A program made the position numbers and the translations under genes. The notes beneath the pieces were generated by a model. That model was not told the origin of the DNA. It did not search any database and saw only the letters and a list, made by a program, of their open reading frames with translations. Of a stretch of 46,497 nt of DNA, positions 8,269 to 16,047 are shown one piece after another (position 1 is the stretch's first letter; each line of letters begins with the position of its first letter). Source of the DNA: Bacteroidota bacterium (GTDB lineage: Bacteria > Bacteroidota > Bacteroidia > Flavobacteriales > Flavobacteriaceae); the NCBI GenBank assembly GCA_023457535.1, contig JAEWLN010000192.1, positions 1 to 46,497 of the forward strand. Reading direction: 5' to 3'.

Positions 8269-8313
8269 AATTTGAGACTTTAATATGTTATGGTATTTTA
8301 TTTTGTTTTATGG

Positions 8314-8334
8314 CGTGAGTGTTATTCATTCACG
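8314..8334. promoter_or_regulatory. Palindrome upstream of the repeat-peptide gene
   Basis: CGTGAGTGttattCATTCACG is an inverted repeat with 7 of 8 paired positions, centred 56 bp before the ATG at 8268. Size and symmetry fit a dimeric LuxR-type or similar regulator. No consensus TAnnTTTG box is seen for this gene, so an activated promoter would make sense. Confidence 0.4.
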
Positions 8335-8385
8335 GTGTAAAACTACATAGGAGGTCTCTTACAATAATAGCGTTTACAGGCGTTT

Positions 8386-8437
8386 ATGGTGGATGTACGC
8401 CATTTGATAGTGGATGACAGTCAAATTTTGGTAGATG
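8386..8437. promoter_or_regulatory. Three direct repeats with 21-bp period, possible LytTR sites
   Basis: GTGGATG at 8389 and 8410 and GTAGATG at 8431 are exactly 21 bp apart; the wider units are ATGGTGGATG, ATAGTGGATG and TTGGTAGATG. LytTR proteins typically bind direct repeats about two helical turns apart. The block lies just after the LytTR regulator gene (stop at 8445) and 121-169 bp before the start of the repeat-peptide gene. The sequence does not fit the published LytTR consensus well, so the assignment rests on phasing and position. Confidence 0.45.
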
Positions 8438-8444
8438 GGATTCT

Positions 8445-9437
8445 TTATATCTCTAAATAATTCCCATTTGTGATGCTATTGATAATCGCATCTACATTCT
8501 CCTTGTAAGATTTGGAGAACGGAAGTTTAGTAGTAGTCCCTTTAATATAACACACCGAGTTTCCGGTATGGATACGCGATACATAATCGATGTTCACAAT
8601 ATAACTGTTGTGGATGCGGACAAACGGCGATGAAAGCACATTTTCAAAATGCTTAAGCGTTTTAAAAGCTGTGATCATTTCTCCATTATACAAATGGATG
8701 TCTGTAGAATTGTTATCCGCCTGCAAATAACAAATGTCGCCGGCTTCAATAAAACGGTAGTCTCCGTAGGACTTTACACAAATGATTAAAGGTTTCTCAT
8801 CCTTTGCCGCCTCAGGAGGTGTTTGTTCTTCAACCTCTGTAAAAGCCCCCTGTGGTTCAGCGTTAACGATCGTACCGATCAATGCCGACCCGGGATCCGA
8901 AAAATGTTCCTCCGTCCGGCTATCGATGTCACCTGAATTCTCCGGCACGTCACTGGCCTCTATCGGAAGATCCACAATGAACGGATAACCAGCAACGCCT
9001 GTTGTTGAAACCGGAACGTGCGCCACGGCAGGCTGCGGAACAGGAATGGTTTGAGGCTCGGACGTGGATTTTTGCAAACGCAGCAATGCTTTGCGCAGAT
9101 CGCCTGCCGCAACGGGTTTGACACAATAATCCAACACCTCATATTTAATGGCTTCAAACGCGAGCGCTTTATCGAAAGTAGTGATAATGATCTTTGGCAC
9201 CTGCTTGAGATACCTGTGCAATTCGTTAATGAGTGACAGCGAAAGGCGACTGGACGTATCTTCCGGTTGAATTTCAAGAAAAACGACAGCCGGCTGGTGC
9301 TCGAGAATCAGGTCGAGCCCTTCATCGTAAGTATGGGCGGCTCCCAAATATTGCAGCTGCTGAAAACCAGAGGCCATGGCCTGCGTTTTCAGGACGCTGC
9401 GGGGATCGTCGTCGATAATTACGTAAGAATACTTCAT
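8445..9437 (-). CDS. LytTR-family regulator with Glu in place of the receiver phospho-Asp
   Basis: The protein has 330 residues. The receiver-like domain (about 1-120) has the acidic cluster D9-D11, the switch Thr (IIITTFD) and the Lys (YCVKPVA), but the phosphorylation position is E55 (VVFLEIQPE) instead of Asp. A long, poorly conserved acidic linker (about 125-225) leads to a LytTR DNA-binding domain (about 228-325: YRFIEAGDICYLQAD, FVRIHNSYIVNIDYV). Glu can mimic phospho-Asp, so the protein may be locked active, or controlled by abundance or another input. No kinase is in its transcript. The gene is divergent from the zinc-ribbon/P63C unit and is followed by the repeat-peptide gene. The start is an ATG with no competing in-frame start. 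Confidence 0.9.
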   Translation of the reverse strand: MKYSYVIIDDDPRSVLKTQAMASGFQQLQYLGAAHTYDEGLDLILEHQPAVVFLEIQPEDTSSRLSLSLINELHRYLKQVPKIIITTFDKALAFEAIKYEVLDYCVKPVAAGDLRKALLRLQKSTSEPQTIPVPQPAVAHVPVSTTGVAGYPFIVDLPIEASDVPENSGDIDSRTEEHFSDPGSALIGTIVNAEPQGAFTEVEEQTPPEAAKDEKPLIICVKSYGDYRFIEAGDICYLQADNNSTDIHLYNGEMITAFKTLKHFENVLSSPFVRIHNSYIVNIDYVSRIHTGNSVCYIKGTTTKLPFSKSYKENVDAIINSITNGNYLEI

Positions 9438-9675
9438 GCGGGCTGTCTGGTTGCACGCATCAGTAGTTTTTTAAGGATAGATTTTGGGGTAAATCTCGAT
9501 TGCTAATTTAATCTGTTTTCACTCGCTAAGAATGGCATTGTTAAAACATTAGCCGTGTTTGTTAACATTTTTTCGCCAACGGTAAAAAAATTCGCCCAAT
9601 TGCACGCACTTTGTCATTCATCGGGAAAACACGTACAAAAATTAGCCGCTATATACTTTTTTACACAAAATATAT

Positions 9676-9683
9676 TATTTTTG
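9676..9683 (+). promoter_or_regulatory. Putative -7 box for the zinc-ribbon/P63C unit
   Basis: TATTTTTG fits TAnnTTTG and lies 19 bp before the ATG at 9703. No clear TTG box is seen at the expected distance. The rest of the divergent spacer 9438-9675 holds nothing I can name. Confidence 0.35.
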
Positions 9684-9702
9684 TAGCGTAAAAAAGATTA
9701 AC

Positions 9703-10188
9703 ATGAACTTTAGCGACTTTACGTCTTTAACGGAACTGCAGCGCGCGTTTCCCGATGATTCCACGTGTATGGGACATCTTGAGCGCATTCGTTGGGATGG
9801 CTATGTGACGAGTCCGTTCGACCCGATCTCGAAAGTGTATAAATGTGCCAACGGCCAATACCGCTGTCGCAATACCGGAAAATATTTCAACGCCAAAACG
9901 GGAACTATCTTCTATAACAGTAAAATCGCACTCCCGAAATGGTTTGCGGCCATTTGGATTGTGGCCCACGCATCGGGACCGGTCACCTCTGTACAGCTTG
10001 CGCGTGATTTGGAGCTTACCCAAAAAACAGCATGGTATCTGTTGCGCCGGATCCACAAATACCTCGGTTTGGATTATCAAAAACGCGACAGTGCGCGAAA
10101 AGTCACACAACCGGTCGAGCAGATCGAAATCGCCGCGGAAAAAGACCGCAAACAACTACTGGAATGGCTACAAATACTCAAAAAATGA
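9703..10188 (+). CDS. IS1595-type transposase N-terminal domain (zinc ribbon plus HTH) as a stand-alone protein
   Basis: The protein has 161 residues. About 20-60 look like the IS1595 zinc ribbon, but with degenerate ligands (CMGH, then YKCANGQYRCRNTGK where the usual second CxxC is lost). The typical KTGTIF and KIALPKWFAAIWIV follow, then a helix-turn-helix region (VTSVQLARDLELTQKTAWYLLRRI). The DDE catalytic domain that follows in real IS1595 transposases is absent and the frame ends naturally with a basic tail (LEWLQILKK). The stop overlaps the start of the P63C gene (ATGA at 10185-10188), showing translational coupling. No terminal inverted repeats or target duplications were found. It is probably a transposase-derived DNA-binding protein rather than a decayed element. 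Confidence 0.75.
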   Translation: MNFSDFTSLTELQRAFPDDSTCMGHLERIRWDGYVTSPFDPISKVYKCANGQYRCRNTGKYFNAKTGTIFYNSKIALPKWFAAIWIVAHASGPVTSVQLARDLELTQKTAWYLLRRIHKYLGLDYQKRDSARKVTQPVEQIEIAAEKDRKQLLEWLQILKK

Positions 10189-11147
10189 TTCAGAACCAAC
10201 AAATTGCCTACGGATCTGACCAATTGCCACTCCGAATCGGGACGCTGGAACTGCCTTGCTTTATCCTAACCGACAAAAATGCGGTATTTACCCGATCGGG
10301 CGTGCAAAAAGCCTTGGGTTACGACGGAAAGTCACGCGATTGGCTCTTTGACCTGCTGAGCAGCATCAATAAATTCTACCCGGTTTCAGGGGCGTTGTTC
10401 GAAGCTTTGGAAAATCCGATCGTGTTCTTTGCATCCGACAACCCAGAGGCGACCCTGGAGGGATTCTCGCCCGATACCGTCGTGAACGCCTTCCGCACCA
10501 TCGTCAACGCAAAAAAGGACGGTTATATCGGCGTTGGGCAATTGCGCCATGCCAAGGCTGCGGCGGCTATGCTCGCATTTTTTGAAAAACATCCCGCCCA
10601 ACAGGCGGTGGAGGAGGCCACGGGGCTGCACTTTTTAAAAGATGCCGGAAAAAGTCATTTGCGCGACCGGTTGGTTCACCTGACCGGCGATGCGGCGTAC
10701 CAATGGATTCCGACGCTGCGGGATGATTTTTGGGAAAAAATATTCGAAATTCACGCGTTGGACTGGCATAGCCTGCGCACGGATCCGGAAATCGTTGCCG
10801 GATTATTGCACGAATCCGTGTTTTCCCGTCTTACATCTTCGCTGTCCGAGACCTTCCGCATGCAAATCCCCAAACGCGCCTACCGGCGTGCAGGCAAACC
10901 TGCGATATCCACGGAACATCCGGAGCTGCGCGCGTTCCTCTCTGAATTGCTGTCCCTGCTCAATGCCTCGGCCAACAACTGGACGATTTTCCTGCAATTG
11001 CTCAACCGCATCTATCCCAAGACCAATCCGGCCTCCCTTGCATGGCCCGAAGTCCTGCGCACCAACGCCCATTCGCTGGATGAGCAGCTCAAAAAAGCCG
11101 TGTCGGTAAACAGGCTGGCCACAAACGCGCATAAAAAAAGGGCTTAA
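10185..11147 (+). CDS. P63C-domain protein
   Basis: The protein has 320 residues from the ATG that overlaps the stop of the preceding gene. Upstream in-frame starts (10032, 10164) would lie inside that gene and are less likely. The N-terminal half (GTLELPCFILTDKNAVFTRSG, then QKALGYDGKSRDWL) and the C-terminal half (YQWIPTLRDDFWEKIFEIH, RMQIPKRAYRR) match the P63C family, first described in regulators of DNA viruses and found in many Bacteroidota genomes. Biochemical function is not known. Pairing with an IS1595-type zinc ribbon suggests a DNA-binding or regulatory complex, perhaps of mobile origin. A terminator overlaps its stop codon. Confidence 0.8.
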   Translation: MIQNQQIAYGSDQLPLRIGTLELPCFILTDKNAVFTRSGVQKALGYDGKSRDWLFDLLSSINKFYPVSGALFEALENPIVFFASDNPEATLEGFSPDTVVNAFRTIVNAKKDGYIGVGQLRHAKAAAAMLAFFEKHPAQQAVEEATGLHFLKDAGKSHLRDRLVHLTGDAAYQWIPTLRDDFWEKIFEIHALDWHSLRTDPEIVAGLLHESVFSRLTSSLSETFRMQIPKRAYRRAGKPAISTEHPELRAFLSELLSLLNASANNWTIFLQLLNRIYPKTNPASLAWPEVLRTNAHSLDEQLKKAVSVNRLATNAHKKRA

Positions 11148-11158
11148 CGCCCTTTCTT
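11137..11158. terminator. Shared terminator between the P63C gene and glyS
   Basis: Stem AAAGGGC / GCCCTTT with loop TTAAC overlaps the P63C stop codon. A-run and T-run on either side let it serve both convergent genes. Confidence 0.7.
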
Positions 11159-11159
11159 G

Positions 11160-12701
11160 TTACATTTTCATGAGCCAGTGGCGCATGTTGACTTCGTCGT
11201 CTATGATTTTGCGCAAATCTGCAATGGCCACGCGGTCTTGTTTCATCGTGTCGCGATGACGGATCGTAACGGTCCGGTCTTCAAGCGTTTGATGGTCTAC
11301 GGTGATGCAAAATGGCGTGCCAAGGGCATCTTGTCTGCGGTAGCGGCGTCCGACGGCATCTTTTTCGTCATAGGCCATATTGAAATCCCATTTCAGGTCG
11401 CCAACGATCGTTTGGGCAAGTTCCGGCAGCCCGTCGCGCTTGATCAGCGGCAATACCGCGGCTTTTGTAGGCGCCAGCACAGACGGCAAAGCCAAGACCG
11501 TTCTCGTAGATCCATCCTCCAGCGTTTCCTCGCGCAATGACGTCGCAAATACGGCAAGGAACATCCGGTCGAGCCCCACAGAGGTTTCCACCACATAAGG
11601 CACGTAATTTTCGTTGAGTTCCGGATCGAAATATTGTAATTTTCTTCCTGAAAACTGCTCGTGGGCCTTTAGATCGAAATCCGTGCGCGAGTGGATGCCT
11701 TCGAGTTCCTTGAAACCAAACGGGAAGTTGAACTCAATATCAGCCGCTGCGTTAGCGTAGTGCGCCAGTTTTTCGTGGTCGTGGAACCGGTAATTTTCTT
11801 TGCCGAGCCCAAGCGACAAGTGCCAGTTCAAACGCGTCTGCTTCCAGTATTCATACCATTGCATCTCCTGTCCCGGACGCACAAAAAACTGCATTTCCAT
11901 CTGCTCGAATTCGCGCATGCGGAAAATAAACTGACGGGCTACAATTTCATTTCGAAACGCTTTTCCGGTTTGTGCAATGCCAAACGGCACTTTCATGCGG
12001 CCCGATTTCTGGACGTTGAGAAAGTTGACAAAAATACCCTGGGCGGTTTCCGGACGCAGGTACAGCTCCATTGCATTCTCTGCGGAGGCACCGAGTTTGG
12101 TACCGAACATCAGATTGAATTGCTTAACATCGGTCCAGTTGCGCGAACCGGTCTCGGGATCGGCGATTTCGAGTTCTTCGATCAGCGCCTTGACATCGGC
12201 CAGGTCATTGTCGCCCAGCGATCGGCCCATACGCTCGAGAATTTCACGGTTGCGCGCTTTGTATTCTTTGACGCGGGCATTGGTATTGACGAATTCTTCT
12301 TCATTGAACGCTTCACCGTAGCGCGCGCGTGCCTTTTCGATTTCTTTTTCGGCCTTTACATTGAGCTTTTCCGCGTAATCCTCGATCAGTACGTCCGCGC
12401 GGTAGCGTTTCTTTGAATCTTTATTGTCGATGAGCGGATCGTTAAATGCATCGACGTGACCCGAAGCTTTCCATGTAGTGGGATGCATCAGGATGGCCGA
12501 ATCGAGCCCGACGATGTTCTCGTGCATCTGCACCATCGATTTCCACCAATACTGGCGGATGTTATTTTTTAACTCGACGCCGTTCTGCGCATAATCATAT
12601 ACTGCGCTAAGGCCATCGTACACTTCGCTGGACGGGAAAATAAACCCATATTCCTTGGCGTGCGATACGACGTTTTTGAATAAATCTTCTTGTTTTGCCA
12701 T
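11160..12701 (-). CDS. glyS: Glycyl-tRNA synthetase (homodimeric type)
   Basis: The protein has 513 residues, the usual length for the alpha2 class II enzyme that charges tRNA-Gly with glycine in the cytoplasm. The start MAKQEDLFKNVVSHAKEYGF and the catalytic-core segments LYLRPETAQGIFVNF, GIAQTGKAFRNEI and QFIFRMREFEQMEMQFFV are characteristic. Motif 3 is SVGLDRMFLAVF. The C-terminal anticodon-binding region runs from about residue 405 (LAPTKAAVLPLI). A -7-like TATTTTTG ends 8 bp before the ATG, so the message may be nearly leaderless. It is divergent from comF. Confidence 0.98.
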   Translation of the reverse strand: MAKQEDLFKNVVSHAKEYGFIFPSSEVYDGLSAVYDYAQNGVELKNNIRQYWWKSMVQMHENIVGLDSAILMHPTTWKASGHVDAFNDPLIDNKDSKKRYRADVLIEDYAEKLNVKAEKEIEKARARYGEAFNEEEFVNTNARVKEYKARNREILERMGRSLGDNDLADVKALIEELEIADPETGSRNWTDVKQFNLMFGTKLGASAENAMELYLRPETAQGIFVNFLNVQKSGRMKVPFGIAQTGKAFRNEIVARQFIFRMREFEQMEMQFFVRPGQEMQWYEYWKQTRLNWHLSLGLGKENYRFHDHEKLAHYANAAADIEFNFPFGFKELEGIHSRTDFDLKAHEQFSGRKLQYFDPELNENYVPYVVETSVGLDRMFLAVFATSLREETLEDGSTRTVLALPSVLAPTKAAVLPLIKRDGLPELAQTIVGDLKWDFNMAYDEKDAVGRRYRRQDALGTPFCITVDHQTLEDRTVTIRHRDTMKQDRVAIADLRKIIDDEVNMRHWLMKM

Positions 12702-12708
12702 AGTGGTG

Positions 12709-12716
12709 CAAAAATA
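12709..12716 (-). promoter_or_regulatory. Putative -7 box for glyS
   Basis: Minus-strand TATTTTTG fits TAnnTTTG, only 7 bp from the glyS ATG. No good TTG box is at the expected distance, so this is tentative. Confidence 0.35.
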
Positions 12717-12785
12717 TAAAAACTGTAATGAAATTAAAGTCCGATTACCGAAATTTACAAGATTAATCCATCAAAGCCACCCAAC

Positions 12786-13472
12786 ATGTTTACAAGCCTT
12801 ATCAATTTGTTCTACCCGCCGGTTTGCGCGGGTTGCGATGCGCTGCTGCTCGAGCGCGAACGGATCATTTGCAGCCAGTGCCGGCACGAAATGCCGCAAA
12901 CGCATCACCACCTGGACCCTTTAAATGAAGCCGTCCTTAAATTCTACGGCAAAATACCGGTGGAATTCGCCGCGGCCTTTTTGCACTACCACAAGCGGGG
13001 CACGGTCCAGGAAATGATTGCGAACCTTAAATACCACGGCATGGAGGCCATCGGAACCGTAATCGGTAGTTGGTACGGATCTGTTTTGCAAGCCGCAAAC
13101 GTCCTTCAGAATGTCGATGCGGTCGTGCCGGTTCCGTTACATGCGAGAAAACTGCGCAAGCGCGGTTACAACCAGGTCGATGCGTTCGCCCAGGCATTGG
13201 CAGAGAAACTAAACACGGAGTGCCGGACCGATCTGCTATTCAGGAAACGCTATTCCCGCACCCAAACGCGCAAAAACCGGTTGGGCAGAAGCGCAGTAAC
13301 CCAAGGGGAAATGTTTGAAGCGCGACCGGCTGCGGATGACAGCAGCAAACACTTTCTGTTGGTCGATGATGTGCTGACCACGGGCGCTACCCTTGAAAGC
13401 TGTGCAAGGGCGCTTTTGCAAATCCCCGGAATCAAAATCAGCATTGCGTGTATCGCCATGTCACGTTCCTAA
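12786..13472 (+). CDS. comF: ComF-family amidophosphoribosyltransferase-like protein
   Basis: The protein has 228 residues. The N-terminus has a zinc-finger-like pair of Cys knuckles (CAGC, CSQC) as in ComF, followed by a phosphoribosyltransferase fold with the PRPP loop LLVDDVLTTGATLESC at about residue 190. The phrase VPVPLHARKLRKRGYNQ is a family hallmark. In other bacteria ComF/GntX proteins aid DNA uptake or use of DNA as nutrient; the biochemical role in this group is not settled. It is divergent from glyS with an 84-bp spacer. No terminator was seen in the 142-bp spacer after it. Confidence 0.93.
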   Translation: MFTSLINLFYPPVCAGCDALLLERERIICSQCRHEMPQTHHHLDPLNEAVLKFYGKIPVEFAAAFLHYHKRGTVQEMIANLKYHGMEAIGTVIGSWYGSVLQAANVLQNVDAVVPVPLHARKLRKRGYNQVDAFAQALAEKLNTECRTDLLFRKRYSRTQTRKNRLGRSAVTQGEMFEARPAADDSSKHFLLVDDVLTTGATLESCARALLQIPGIKISIACIAMSRS

Positions 13473-13614
13473 TCTGGTGTGGTATCCTACTAAATATAGA
13501 TTATATAAGGGTTCGATCAAAATGATAGTGATAAGGAAATGGGCAGCCAAGAAAACCCAAAAATGTTTTAGGGATACTAAATATAATCGTTAATTTGTAT
13601 CATAAATATTTGGC

Positions 13615-15228
13615 ATGCGCTTTTTTTATTTCAAACTTTCAGTGGTGGTGGCTCTGTTGCTCGGCAGTTGTGCCAAGCGCGGTACCATAACCGGCGGACT
13701 CAAGGACACAATCGCCCCGACGCTCAAAACAAGCGTTCCAAAAAACTACAGCACCAATTTTTCCGGACAAACCATCCGGCTCCATTTTGATGAATACGTC
13801 AAACTCAAAAACATCAACAAACAACTGATCGTGTCGCCGCCGATGCGGTTGGCTCCGGAAGTCCTGCCGCTGAACGCAAGCAAAACCATCACCGTCCGGA
13901 TCAAAGACACGCTTCAACCCAATACGACCTATAGTTTTAATTTTGGGCAAAGCATCGAGGACAACAATGAAAGCAACCCGTACCGGCAGTTTAAATATGT
14001 GTTTTCAACCGGGCCTTATATCGATTCCCTTACGCTAAATGGCCGGATAAAGGACGCTTACAGAAAGGAGGTCGACAATTTTGTGACCGTCATGCTGTAC
14101 GATGTCAATGAAAAATTCAGCGACTCGATCATTTACAAAGATCTTCCCCGTTACGTGACCAATACGCTGGACAGTGCCAAGACATTTACGCTCGAAAATC
14201 TCAAGGCCGGAAAATACCTGCTTGTGGCGCTTAAAGACCAAAACAATAATTACAGATTCAATCCGAAAGACGACAAAATAGGATTCCACAGCCAGCACAT
14301 CACCGTTCCGAACGACACCATTTACGAAATTGAACTCTTTAAAGAAATTCTGCCGTTTAAAGCGTTTAAACCGGTTCAGGCTTCGGGCAACAGACTGCTT
14401 GTCGGGTATGAAGGTGACGCCAGGGATCTGAAAGTCGACCTGCAGCACAGTGGTCAGTCCGTTGAGCATATCGTGACGCGATTTCCGGGGAAAGATTCGC
14501 TTCAGATCTGGTACAAACCCATCAAGGTCGACGGGGGTAAATCGGATTCGCTGCAAGTGTCGGTTTCCAAAGGCGATATCCGTGAGCGTTTCAGCGTCAA
14601 ATTCAAGAATCAAAAAACAGACACTTTGAGCATTAAACCGGTTCAAACCGGTACACTCGCCCTGCGCGACAATATTGTGTTGACATCTTCTATCCCTTTG
14701 GTTGACGTGAGATCTGAAAATATCAGGTTTGTAAATAAAGACGCTGTGGCAGTAGCCTTTAAGCCGGTTTACGATGACCAATCCCAACAACTCACGCTTG
14801 AATTTGAAAAGCAGCCGCTTGAAAAATACACGGTCGAATTGTTACCCGGGGCCGTTTCAGATTATCTCGGACACCCGAACGATTCGCTCAAATTTAATTT
14901 TGACACCAGAAATACAAGCGAGTATGGGAATCTGCGCATTATTCTCGAAAATGTAAAGCAGTTCCCGGTCATTATCGAGCTGACCAGTTCCAAAGGAGAT
15001 GTATTGTATTCTGCGTATTCGGACGGCCAAACGATTGTGGATTTCAACCTGCTCAAGCCCGAACTTTTTACCCTGCGCGTAATTTACGACGCCAATAAAA
15101 ACAAAGTCTGGGATACCGGCAGCTTCCTCGAACGGCGGCAAACCGAAGAGGTGCATTATTTTCCAAAAGCGATCGATGTACGCGCCAACTGGGACGTTGA
15201 GCAGAATTTTAATCTTGCAGCACCTTAA
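13615..15228 (+). CDS. Lipoprotein with N-terminal bacterial Ig-like (Big_5/SbsA) domain
   Basis: The protein has 537 residues with a lipoprotein signal (SVVVALLLGSC, Cys19) and so is membrane-anchored on the outer side. Residues of about 30-135 form an Ig-like domain of the Big_5/SbsA type (DTIAPTLKTSVPKNYSTNF, IRLHFDEYVKL, LQPNTTYSFNFG). The rest is beta-rich: a carboxypeptidase-regulatory-like stretch (TLENLKAGKYLLVALKDQN) at about 195-225 and a similar one near the end (FTLRVIYDANKNKVWDTG). Such lipoproteins are widely conserved in Flavobacteriia, function unassigned. The last 20 bp overlap the convergent omega-amidase gene. Confidence 0.9.
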   Translation: MRFFYFKLSVVVALLLGSCAKRGTITGGLKDTIAPTLKTSVPKNYSTNFSGQTIRLHFDEYVKLKNINKQLIVSPPMRLAPEVLPLNASKTITVRIKDTLQPNTTYSFNFGQSIEDNNESNPYRQFKYVFSTGPYIDSLTLNGRIKDAYRKEVDNFVTVMLYDVNEKFSDSIIYKDLPRYVTNTLDSAKTFTLENLKAGKYLLVALKDQNNNYRFNPKDDKIGFHSQHITVPNDTIYEIELFKEILPFKAFKPVQASGNRLLVGYEGDARDLKVDLQHSGQSVEHIVTRFPGKDSLQIWYKPIKVDGGKSDSLQVSVSKGDIRERFSVKFKNQKTDTLSIKPVQTGTLALRDNIVLTSSIPLVDVRSENIRFVNKDAVAVAFKPVYDDQSQQLTLEFEKQPLEKYTVELLPGAVSDYLGHPNDSLKFNFDTRNTSEYGNLRIILENVKQFPVIIELTSSKGDVLYSAYSDGQTIVDFNLLKPELFTLRVIYDANKNKVWDTGSFLERRQTEEVHYFPKAIDVRANWDVEQNFNLAAP

Positions 15229-15976
15229 ACCGATCGCGATCGTTTAAAAAGCCAAATTTTGCACGAACATCCTCTAAATTATCGCGGCTGAGATCGGCGC
15301 TTAAAACCGATTCATTTTCGTCAGGAGCGACAACATGCTGCCCTAACGCGTCTATGATTTGGGAATGCCCGACATATTCGTGCCCGTTGGCGTCCTGCCC
15401 CACCCGATTGACCCCTACCGTATAGGCCATGTTTTCGATCGCGCGCGCCGTGAGCAACGCATCCCAGGCAGCGATTCGGGGTTTAGGCCAGTTGGCCACA
15501 TAGACCAGCAGATCATAATTCTCGACATTGCGCGAAAAAACAGGAAACCGCAAATCGTAACAAATCAGCAGGCAAATTTTCCAGCCCCGATAATCCACAA
15601 TCAATTTATCGCGGCCCGCCGTATACGCGTTGTTTTCGCCCGCTAAGGTGAACAGATGCCTCTTATCGTAAGTTTCGACCGCACCATCGGGCCGGACAAA
15701 AAGCAGCCGGTTGTAGAAATTTCCGTGCTCTGAAATGACAACACTTCCGGTAATGGCGGCATTTTTTAGTTTTGCCATCGCCTGCATCCAATTCACGGTC
15801 GGGCCCGACATCGGCTCGGACACTTGCTGCGGGTGCATCGTAAAACCGGTGGTGAACATTTCGGGCAATACGATCAGATCGGCCGGATCCAATGCGTCTA
15901 TTTTGCGTTCGATATAATCCCGGTTCGCTTGGGCATCGTGCCAGGATAACGGTGTTTGGATCAAGGAAATTTTCAT
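15209..15976 (-). CDS. Nitrilase-superfamily omega-amidase (YafV/NIT2-like)
   Basis: The protein has 255 residues from the ATG at 15976; a longer frame back to 16033 would run into the sdh terminator. The catalytic triad is E39 (LPEMFTTGF), K105 (YDKRHLF) and C139 (LLICYDLRFP). Close relatives hydrolyse 2-oxoglutaramate or 2-oxosuccinamate to the oxo acid and ammonia, a repair step linked to transaminases and methionine salvage. ANWPKPR and ARAIENMAYTVGVNRVG are typical of this branch. The gene's 3' end overlaps the Ig-like lipoprotein gene by 20 bp. Confidence 0.93.
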   Translation of the reverse strand: MKISLIQTPLSWHDAQANRDYIERKIDALDPADLIVLPEMFTTGFTMHPQQVSEPMSGPTVNWMQAMAKLKNAAITGSVVISEHGNFYNRLLFVRPDGAVETYDKRHLFTLAGENNAYTAGRDKLIVDYRGWKICLLICYDLRFPVFSRNVENYDLLVYVANWPKPRIAAWDALLTARAIENMAYTVGVNRVGQDANGHEYVGHSQIIDALGQHVVAPDENESVLSADLSRDNLEDVRAKFGFLNDRDRFKVLQD

Positions 15977-16000
15977 GTTGTTTTTAACCAAATATAATAA

Positions 16001-16029
16001 AAAAACGCACCGTGTTTCCAGGGTGCGTT
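16001..16029 (-). terminator. Terminator of the sdh operon
   Basis: Stem AACGCACC / GGTGCGTT with a 10-base loop, followed on the minus strand by a run of T, 19 bp after the sdhB stop. Confidence 0.8.
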
Positions 16030-16047
16030 CCAATAGGTTTCAAGCGG

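Noticed and set aside
8370..8386. Direct repeat GCGTTTA at 10-bp spacing as regulatory site
   Set aside because: Only two short copies with no partner elsewhere; the 21-bp series beside it is stronger. Chance cannot be excluded.
10032..10184. N-terminal extension of the P63C gene
   Set aside because: It lies wholly inside the preceding gene in another frame; the overlapping ATGA gives a better start.
9703..10188. Active insertion sequence
   Set aside because: No catalytic DDE domain, no terminal inverted repeats and no target duplication were seen.
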